From Bombyx mori (taxonomy: Eukaryota > Arthropoda > Insecta > Lepidoptera > Bombycidae), in NCBI RefSeq assembly GCF_030269925.1, contig NC_085128.1, positions 6,884,501 through 6,948,500 on the forward strand: 64,000 nt of DNA. The letters run 5' to 3'. Shown piece by piece: positions 32,963 to 44,167 of this stretch. Under the pieces are notes generated by a model that saw only the letters and a list, made by a program, of their open reading frames with translations, searched no databases and was not told the origin of the DNA. A program made the position numbers and the translations under genes. Positions within the stretch are counted from its first letter, which is position 1. The number at the start of each line of letters is the position of its first letter.

Positions 32963-35900
32963 TCACGTGAGCCGGCACGAGGGCAGCCGGCCGCACGACG
33001 AGTGCCATCGCCTCTTGTGCTGCCCCGATCCTCCGTCAGACAATTCCGCAGTCGACATCGTCCGGGAGCCGCCGTCACCCAGCCCTGGAAACGATTAAAC
33101 AAACGATAAAAAAAATTAAGAATCAATCTCACCTTTTTTTTCTACCTATTCTCTAGTAACCTCGAGGAGTTATTCTAGATTCACCGAGCTAGTAGCTGAG
33201 CTCACGGGGCTCAAGCAAAGATTATACAAAGATTTAGCGATTTAAATTTGAGTCACTATTTAATACTATAGAAGAAAAAAAAATTGACTCTTACTACTGG
33301 ATACATACATACACTTTTTTTTTCGTACCTTATCTGATAGCCTTGAGAGGCTGTCAGCGTAACTCTAACGTGTAGGTGATCTCACGGGGCTCAAGCCGGG
33401 AATGTTGCTAACACTGGCCCTAGCAAGAGCAGTGCTTCGCAGAATCTATCACCGGATCGGAAACGCAACCCACTGAGAAGATCCGGCGAGCAACTCAGTG
33501 GACTGTGCCTATGGGTTAATTTACTCGTCGAGCCCTTCGTCAGAAGAGACGGGTTCGGCGACGGTGATCGATAATCTCACAATGCACTTATGTATGTATA
33601 GACATTATCTTTTTTTTTATTAATCTCACGGCGGACTTGAGTTTTCTATGGGAGAGTTTTTCGAATACATGCGTTTAAGACGTTTTTTTTATTATAACGC
33701 AATCAGTGGTAGGAGATCGCCTAGTATATCGCGGATTCGTCGCTTGTATTCGAGAAACTATGTACATATTCAGCATAGTATAAAAAAAGGTTTTATGAAA
33801 GCGATTTTTTTCAGTAGCGGGCTCTTTGTTAATAAACTCTATTTGGATTTAATAACACGATTAAACAAGATATTAGTGTTTATTTACTTGTCTTGGGATG
33901 TTTCTGACACTTCTACGATATGCAAGCATTACAGTTTTTTTTCATAAATGTTATTTTATTATTATTTGTTATTGTAATATTTCGGGCGATTGTAGTATAT
34001 CACTCTTCATGCAACGAACCTAACTGAGAGAACAAACGCGTGCTCGGACTGTTCCGGAAACGCGCAACCCATCGCTCTCTGCAATATCAACAATTTCATT
34101 TTTCAAAAAATATTATGTTAGTTTTTGTAATATTTTAATCATAATAATGTATGCTTAAACAACTGTACATTATTACGAAACAAAGATATAAAAATACTGT
34201 TAGAGACTAATTGAATATGCAATATCGAAAAGGGCACATCTCTGAAAAAGTAAAATGTTCAGGAAATGAAAAAAAAAACTGATTATTTTCTAAAGCAGTG
34301 TAAAATTTAAAATATTAACTTTTGAGATATATTTTAGTGTTAATTAGCAATTGAAAATTACTAGAATTATTATAAAATGGGTGTAGGTAAGCCTCAAAAC
34401 TACATGTATATGAAAAAAAGTATTTGACAAAATATGCGACATGTGCCTTTTTCGAAATTGCATATTCAATTAAAAGGAGTGGCCGGCTGTGGCGCTAGTA
34501 TCGCAAATTTAATGAAGCGGAGACTCCACGCTACATACATTGATTAGGGTAGATAAGTTTATCTTCACTTAATTTGGGAATTGGGGGAGGTGGACGACCT
34601 TAGCCCTCCTCGTCTCCCTCTTTCTCTCTGGAGGCGCCGGAGTCGGACATAGCCCGGTCCGTAAATAGATTCTCCAGCGTTAAAAAAAAAGGATAAATAA
34701 GTTCATGGTCGCCTACTTTGTCTCATCAGATTTAATGTTATTACATTTCTTTGTGGATAGTGTTAAACATTGTTATATTAGTAATTTTGTAAATATATTG
34801 TTACAATTCTCTAATTTCAGAGGAGAATCATACATTTTATTAAAATTATAAACTATATAAATTATTAAAAAAAATATTTGATATTTTAATCCTGAGCAAC
34901 GATATTAGTTAATTACGCATTAATATCTTGAACTAGCAATTTGATTATTTTTTTGGCAAATTCCGAGTTGTTTGTATCTCCAATTTTGTGAAAATCAGCG
35001 CGCTGTCAATTCTTCTCAGTTTATAAAATGAGAGTAATTTAATCGTGAACAAATAAAGCAAACATGCGTGAATAAAGTGAATGATTAAAACGAAGGATTT
35101 GTAAATTTATAATACACATAAACCTTCCTGGTCAAACAAAATCTATTATTTACATTTCGATAATGGACGTTACACGCGATAAAAAGTTTCATCAAGATTT
35201 TTGTGACGATAGCATAAAATAAAATTAAGTTCATTGTAAGGCCTAAATTATTAGACGCCTGCGTGCTTAGTGCGAGTTTTTTAAAAGCACACTGATGTAC
35301 CTACTCGTGTTGAACGATTTACGATTTTTTTTCAATGAAATACGTACTTAATCCAATGTTCACAAATGACTTACACAATGAAGGAAGGATAAATCAAATC
35401 CGCAACAAATATTATTTGTGTTATTAGTGATAATAGGGCGTATTGTGAACCGACATGAGCAAGTACCATAATACCTACCTACTACTGCCACAAAGCAGAG
35501 ATCCGATTCAATTCAAAGGGTGCGAGAGCCAAATTAGAGAATAATGTTTCAAAGTGTGTCTCCGGTAACTACTTAACATATCAATAATAAAAAGATATAC
35601 ATAATAAAAATAATGAAAAAGGATCACAAATCACTGTAGTTGCCCACAGTTTATTCGGTAAGTAGGTCACGATCCTAAGCTACATTTACTTATGGGATGT
35701 ACAGTTTACGAGGTTTAACGACACATTGGACACGTTGCCAAAAAGCCAGATGACAATTTAAAGAAGCCGGTAACAGGCTAGGTATGCGGAAGAAGGCCCA
35801 AAGGCAGAAGCCCAATGCATTGGTCGGACCAGATAAACTCTACTCTCAATACTTCAGTTCATTATGCCATCCGCTCGGCCAAGGATAGGAAGGTCTGGCG

Positions 35901-38900
35901 CAGGATAATCCAGGAGAAAGTTATTAAAGGAGCCTACGACCATCAGCATTTAGGATTATCGACGCAAGGAGGAGGAACGACAAAAGGAAGATCTTCTACC
36001 GAGCGGTTCAAATTGCTTGGTAGACAGGCCTTTTTTCCTACCTTAACCGTTTTTTTTTTATTGCTTAGATTAGTGGAGCTCACAGCCCACCTGGTGTTAA
36101 ATGGTTACTGGAGCCCATAGACATCTACAACGTAAATGCGCCACACACCTTGAGATATAGTTCTAAGGTCTCAGTATAGTCACAACGGCTACCCCACCCT
36201 TCAAACCGAAACGCATTACTGCTTTACGGCAGAAATAGGCGGGGCGGTGGTACCTACCTGTGCGGACTCACAAGAGGTCCTACCAGTATTCAGCGTAACT
36301 TTAACCAGTAGGTGAGCTCACGGAGCTCAAACCTGACGACGTTGCTAACAAGAACCCTAGCAAGAGCCTTGCTTCGGAGGGTGTAGACAGGCCGTTCGAA
36401 TGTGGTTCTTCGGAACTATATATGAAGACTTATTTTGAAAATATTGTTAGGGAGATTCAGGAATCTATCAAATATCTTGTGTTGTACGGTAGGTTCCGCT
36501 AACGACTACAGCTAACTAGCTACAGCTAACAGTAAGAGAAGTCTAATAAATAACACTTCTGTGAATTTTATTTTGTTCGTGATTATTGATGGTTATTTAT
36601 CGTATTTAAAAATTTGCCATTTACGCAAAATTACGTAATTGATTTAAATCGCTGAGTTCATAAATAATCAATACATGTATTTTAGTCACGTCCTAATATT
36701 ATCACATCTCAGATATATTATGTAATAACGATAGGTCTATATCGGTATTCTATAACGACTATATCGGTATTATGTGAAACAGTGAATTTGCTATGGCTTC
36801 CGTGAACATTTCGTTGCGTAGACTTTACACAGTCGAAAGAAAGTGCAAGAAATTGACATTATTAACGAATTTTTTTTTAACTTTTGCAGCAATTATCATT
36901 ATTTAGTAAGACAATAGGTTGAACATTTAGTTAAATAAACCGGGGTTTATGATTTCCATTGTTGATTTGAAATCGGATTAAAAATGGCGGCATTGAAGTT
37001 TTTTTTTAATATGTCAACTCGACAAATATCTTTTTACTAGTAGTCCCGCAGTAGTCGAAATTCAACTTTAATTAATTGAAATTATAAGTTTGAACATTAT
37101 TATGGTTCTATTGTCAAAGACAAAGAAAATATATTTCTATAATCACAAATTTCGCCAAGACTACATACACTATAGAAAAATAATATTAAAGATAAACAAT
37201 ATTAATCTATTCTCAATTTGACCAGAATTTAAGCAATAACAAAAATTTTACAACAATATGTGTGTGTTTATATATGCGTGTGTGTGTGTGTGTGTGTGTG
37301 TCAAATACATGTGTGTATAATATATATTTTTTATTGATTTAAAGTATTTTTTGGGAATAATTTAAAAAAAAATTAGCATTCTGCACTCCTCTATATTATC
37401 TATAAGTGTAGGAAATTTCATACTCCTTAGCCCGCGCAATTTTCGTAAAAAGTTTTGCTAAGTATTAATTCACAGATTAGTGTAAACCAACCTTGCCGCA
37501 GGTCCCTTTCGGTGAAGTATTCCTGCGCAGAAGCGTAATGCCTCTCGACGAGATACGGTATTACAGTCGAAGTGTGAAGCTCGTCGGAACGTCGAGATCT
37601 CGGATTCACTAGTTTCTCGCCCGGTTCGAAGGGCGGTGTTGCCTGCACCCATCTGAGGAATTTATGTCGAAATGTTTTTTTTTAACACGTTGACCAGGCC
37701 ATGTAGGTCACCGGTGTCCTACACGGCGCCCTGAAGTAATTATATCGATTTTCTGTTACTAAGTTTTTTTGTTTGTTAATGCATATTTTAGTATTTTAAA
37801 TCTCTTAGAAATAAATTCATTCTCATTATCTTCAGATTCGTCTTTCGCATAGTGTACTAGATGTTCCGCGCCTTAGTAAGATAATCGAAGAGAGAAATCG
37901 ATATAATTACTTCAGTGCGGTCAACGTGTTAAATCATAAAATTTCTTATCATCATTATTAACGGGAGTCGTTTCGCTTCAAGTTTTACGTGATGTGCTGT
38001 CATAATTCGAATTTGATCAAGATTTACGTGATGTATTTCAATGATTCTATTCTATGAGGTACATATTATTATGACTGATTTTTGAAATAATCGATTTTAT
38101 AATTTTAATTTAATTTCATAAGCAGTTTTTTTTTTCTGTAACAGACAACAAAAAACGTTCTTCACAGATATTCTTTGTATATTTACATTGTATAGCGTCA
38201 AGAACACAAACACACAGTTTATTGTTACAATTTTATTGTTACATACTATCCAATTCCGACGGTTTTTAATTGTATCCGTAACATCGAACGTGAACGACAC
38301 CCAATCGAAGACAATCTGTGTGCTTAATGCGAGTTTTATAACGTTCTCGATAGCGTAAAAGTTAGCTCATATTTGTATGGAATGGGATAGTTTGCCGACG
38401 TTTGCCGTTAGGGGCGCTGTTTCAACTGCATAGGTAGAAAATTGGGATACCTTTTACGCTATAGAGAACATTAATAAACTCGCACTAAGCACACAGATCT
38501 AATGCATTACTTCTATAGTTTTATATTTTCTTTGGTTGTCGCGAGTCGAATACATAAGACTACATTTACGATCTTAATATAGTGTTTACCATATTTTACA
38601 TTTGACATAAGTACATAATATATAAACAGTATTCAAATGTCGACGAACAACACCTCAATAGTCCGTGATCACGTAAACTGTAAAATAACCGACACGTCGG
38701 AAATAACAAAAAGAAAATATAGGAAACGCGAAATTGATACGTAATGGTATTTATTTTGCTTCTATAATTTCCTAAAAATTTTGATAAGAGATAAATATAT
38801 TGAGTTGTAAGCTGTAACTGATTACGTTTCAGTTAGACCGTATTCGGTATTAATTAACATCGGTCACGCTTCGATTTCTTCACACATTTATTGAAACGAT

Positions 38901-41900
38901 TCACGCGCAAATAAGAGCTATTTCTAGTGGTGGTAGGACTTCTTGTGAGTCCGCACGAGTTAGATAACAAATACCACCCAGCCTATTTCGGCCATGAAGC
39001 ACTAATGCGTTTTGTTTTGAAGCCGTTGTACTGTAGAAACTTAGAACTCATGTGTTAAAATTGAGTGGCGACATTTACGTTATAGAAAAAAAAAACAAAG
39101 ACATGCCAACTTCTGTGAAATGCGAACCAACTGTACAAAGTTCCGACTCATTTATATATAAATGACGCTCAAACGGATGTAGCACAAACAAAAAAACAAA
39201 AAAAACAACACGCTGATTAATTTTTTAACATTACAAGATTGTACGAGTATGTACAAAGCAATAATCAAATGCTTAACCAAACATAATTGTTAAACTTTGT
39301 TATTCTAATGTCCAAACACATTTTCTTCTCGAAACGATTCAAGTCGATCGCAATGTGATCCACGAACAAACATTAATTTACGAATTTCAAGTAGGTACCT
39401 ATCGTCGTGCATTAAAATGTGTGTTCGGTTTGTTAACATAGAATAATATTTACATTACGGAATATCCTTGAAATTATGTCATCATTTGCAGCGTGTTCAA
39501 TGTACATTATTATTATTATTCCTACCGTTTTATTGCAGTAAATGAAATCATAGCAGCGTTTTGTTGCGTTAGGAATTCACACACATTTCTGTTCTTTACT
39601 ACTCAATTTACGTTACGAGTTTGTTGATGAGGGGAGTTTTTACATAACAAATATAATTTAGAATCGAATAAAAGTAGCTTCGCGTACGATTTTAAATGAG
39701 TATTATATATTATCATGTATAACCAATAAAATAAACCTTTTATTGGACCGATGAGAGTCATTTGCAAAAATTTCAAAATGTTCTATTTTATGTTTAATAA
39801 TTATACATTACGACGGGATCATATTATGTAAGACTTCAAAAACGCAAATCGTAACAACTAACATAGTGAAGCATTAATTGTAACGATTTTAATAAAAAAT
39901 CGCGATTAATTATGTCCACCGAAGAATCCTTTTTTTCTTGGTTACATCACTACCCCATTGATGGCGATCTGCAAACAGCTGCAGCTACAGGTTGCAGAGA
40001 ATGAAATTTTGGAATGTAGAACCGAAATTTTCTGATTCTGATTAATTGTGGGACTCGTCGGACCCGCAGACAATTATAATACGAAATACTGGACGAAATA
40101 GGGAATTTAACCGATTTTATTTCAAAAACATATCATTCATGCGGTTACACAGACTGCACTAGAAAACACAGATACAAGAATATCTTGTTATTTCGTATTT
40201 ATAAACAGAATCTAAAACATACATATTTCAAGCATGTGGTCTGTGTAAATTGATTGAAAATTCAAATAGGATACGTTTGCTTCCATATTAATTAACATAA
40301 AACAGACAAAAAACTGTCACTATGGTGAAAAAAGATATATCATTCATATTATGATGCAATAAATGACGTAACGTGAACACGTCATGGAATTTAACCAGAC
40401 TTGGTAATTAAGAAAAATAGTAGATGTTACATAACAAAAAATACAGTGGATGATACGTACGCGTGTCTCCTGATCTCGTGGACGGTGGGTCTTAGTGTAG
40501 GGTCTCGGTTGAGCATGTGCACGAGCAGAGCGCTGAGAGCGGGGCCCACGCTCGCGGGCGGGGGCGCGGGGGGACCCCGGCTTATCGCCTCCAGCAATCG
40601 GTACACGTTGTCACCCTCGAACGGATACCTCCCTGTTGTCATGTTGTACCTATACAATTTAATATCGCACATCTAGTACACTCTATCAACTAAAGATCGA
40701 CACTTTGATTTTTTCGCTCGAATCAAAAATAACGCCTATTTTTGCCGTGAAGCAGTAATGCGTTTCGGTTTGAAGGGTGGGGCAGCCGTTGTAACTATAC
40801 TTGAGACCTTAGAACTTATATCTCAAGGTGGGTGGCGCATTTACGTTGTAGATGTCTATGAGCTCCGGTAACCGCTTAAAACCAGGTGGGCCGTGAGCTC
40901 GTCCACTCACCTAAGCAATAAAAAAAAATAAGTTTATCAAAAATGTTTATTAACAGTAAAACGGCTAGGCAGGAGGTCCTCACGGTATACTGTTGGTGGG
41001 GCCTTATTAAGCACGTGCAGGTACCACCACGGGCTTATGCCGTGAAGCAGTAATGGGTGGCACCACCTGCCCTGGTAAATCTGGAAAGGCCTCCGGGCCA
41101 ACAGTAATCTCTCAAACATAAAAAAAATGAAGGATGGGGTAGTCGTTTTATTATAGAAATGATACTTAGAAGTCATATCACAAGGTGAGTTGTGAAATGT
41201 TCACTGTCTGTGTCCACTGAATGCCCGGCGGCCATTATCTTACTCAACAACAAACAAATATAAAACAAAAAACAAGTTAGCACACAAAGCAGTCAGGCAA
41301 TCCGATTTGAATATGGTAAAGCTGTTTTTGCAAGTCTATTGAGTAATTCTCTTACATATCAACCCTATAGCACACCTTATTAATGAAAATTAGGGATTCC
41401 ATCACAATATTAATAATAATAAAAACTGATAGAGCATCATAATGACATTATTAGTTCAAATAGGTATAATTGTTTATTTTAGATTTTGGCAAATATTTAC
41501 ATTCGTTTCAATTAATTAATACCAGTATTTAATTGTATTTAAATAGATTCAGGTCAGTTCCCACATGAAATGTAAATTTTCCTTTATTATTAGTCATACT
41601 ATGTTTTATGTGAGTCATGTATGTACTGCAAGTTGAGGAAATCAATTTGTAAGTATAATAGTTGATATATATTGCATGAAGAGATTCCACTATTTAGTGT
41701 AGAATAGTTATTCTGAATGCTTAGTTATTCTGAATCCTATCCTGAATCTGACAGGATAACCATAATTCAATACATTATAAGCTTTGACCTGTGAGACATG
41801 ACGTAAAATAACAATATTTATGTTACAAATACAATACAGGATATAATACCACCAGATAACACATCATGAAACTTGTTCATCAACATTTGTAAGGGACTTA

Positions 41901-44130
41901 TTTTACATAGTAACATTGATATCTGACCCAGGATCGAAACCATAACATAACCACAGGACTTAAAACTATTTCATATCAATTTTTTAAGGGTATTTGCCAC
42001 TAAGGATATAAGTCAACTTACAATGTAACTCCACTGCTCCATATATCAACTTTAGTTCCAGAAAATTGTTCAGCACCATTGGCTATCTCTGGAGGCTGGA
42101 ATGCAGGTGAGCCCTGTCCTGTGTAACATATATCCTCCTGTGAAAACATGTCTAATGCCTGAAAGAATATATTTTTTTATATATAATTATCAGGTAAAAC
42201 TTTAAGATTAATTTAGTTTTAAATAACATTAAGAGAAACTTTTATACTAATTCTGTACTGTCAGAATTGATGATTTAGAATTTTCAGCTAGTCTAATTGA
42301 TTCTTGTAGATTGTCTATGAGATTTATAATTTCCTACATTGTTTACAAAACATATTATTGTATACACTAACAATTTAAATTGAATAATACAAATTTTCTT
42401 TAAAATGAAACACATTTGAATATAATTTAAATCAATATTTATGCATAATGGAATAGTCGTCGTGGTCTAAAGGATAAGATGCTTAAAATACCGCCAGCAA
42501 GTACCATTTTTTCTAATGAAGTACGTAGTTAACAAATATTCACGATTGACTTCCACATTGAAGGAATAGCATCATGTATAAAAATAAAATCCGCAAAATT
42601 AAAATTTGCGTGATTACTGGTGGTAGGACCTCTTGTGAGTCCGCATGGGTATGTACCACCGCCCTGCCTATTTCTGCCGTGAAGTAGTAATGCGTTTCAG
42701 TTTGAAGGGTGGGGCAGCCATTATAACTATACTGAAACCTTAGAACTTATATCTTAAGGTAGGTGGCGGCATTTACGTTGTAGATGTATATGAGCTCCGA
42801 TAACCACTTAAAACCAGGTGGGCCGTGAGCTCGTCCACTCACCTCAGCAATAAAAAAAAAGTTAATCAACACTGTGACAAAGTTTTTATTTATTTATTAT
42901 ATTGATTGGTGAACAAGCTCTCAGTCCGCCGTGTGTAAAGTGGTCCATTGAGAATATAGACATCACAACATGGATACTATAATCCACTTCAAAGTGGTAG
43001 CTCCAATTTTCAAAATCCCCACATTTTCTTTTCATCTTTTAAGCATCAAAAAACAATGACGAAAATGGCTCAATCAATAATAATTGTATTAAGAAAACAT
43101 AAACCTTAAAAAAACTCAGTATATATTGTTAACAGTAGTATTCAGTAAACGTGATTATTAAAGGCTGGTCTTAGTTATATTTGTTATTGTAGAGGTCCTT
43201 GACCAACAACAATTAAAGATGTTTTACATTTTATTATTTACACTTTATTGTTCACAACCTAGACTAGTGTAGGTCAAACACTTTATAGTTATTTCAATGT
43301 CTGTTTATTTTAACATTCTTGTGAATAATAATCATATGTATGTCCTCGTTCATAATTTGCAATCCTTGTATTGATGGTCATAACTATCACCTACTGAGAA
43401 CCTTTATGATATTTCCCTACTATCCTGTAAACTCAGCAATATGTAGTACATTACATACTCATCGGACCAGAGTAATCAAGTAAAACCTTGGAAAAATTTA
43501 CCAACTTTTAAAGTGTGTTAAGTTTCCTGGAAACATGGCAAATTTATTTGAGAATATGTTGTGTTCGTACGTACATTACAAAGCCTCATAGAAGCTTATT
43601 GTATTTCTAACCCATCAGTATAATTAATTGATTGGGCACATCACAAAATTGGGTATGACCAACTTCATTTTCAGTTTTCTGATGTAGTATGATGTTAGGG
43701 ATATCCCAGCATTAGTTGACAGTTGGCAACCTATTAATGTTGTATTTAATTTGTTAATGTTTAAGCAATTAAGTGTTTGAATTGCCTATCAAAATAAACA
43801 AATGTATCAAAATAGTTTCCGCACTATGAAGAAATCATTAGTTAGTTAAGTTATCAAGATTGTTGGGCATGTAACAAACATACCTCAGCAACACCAAAAT
43901 CTGTGATTTTGAGAGTTTGATCCAGTGTCAGAAGTAAATTTCCTGGTTTAATATCTTTATGTACAACACCCTGCCCATGTAAGTAATCTAATCCGTCCAG
44001 CAGCTGTAGAAAGTAATCATGAGCTTGTCTTTGAGGAAACTTTTTACCGGGACTTGACTCCAGCATGTCCTAAAATATAATCTGTTTATTTAGTTAAACA
44101 AGATTAAAATACATAGTGTAGGTACAAAAG

Positions 44131-44167
<37 letters not shown>

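Noticed and set aside
32920..33132. Overlapping 62- and 80-codon frames in the GC-rich block on either strand
   Set aside because: They occupy the LKB1 terminal exon in other frames; only the spliced phase agrees with the rest of the gene.
40457..40461. Alternative LKB1 exon 4 donor four bases downstream (GTATCA)
   Set aside because: Using GTACGT after position 40461 makes the codon across the junction join into HAWVQ in frame with exon 5; the alternative breaks the frame.
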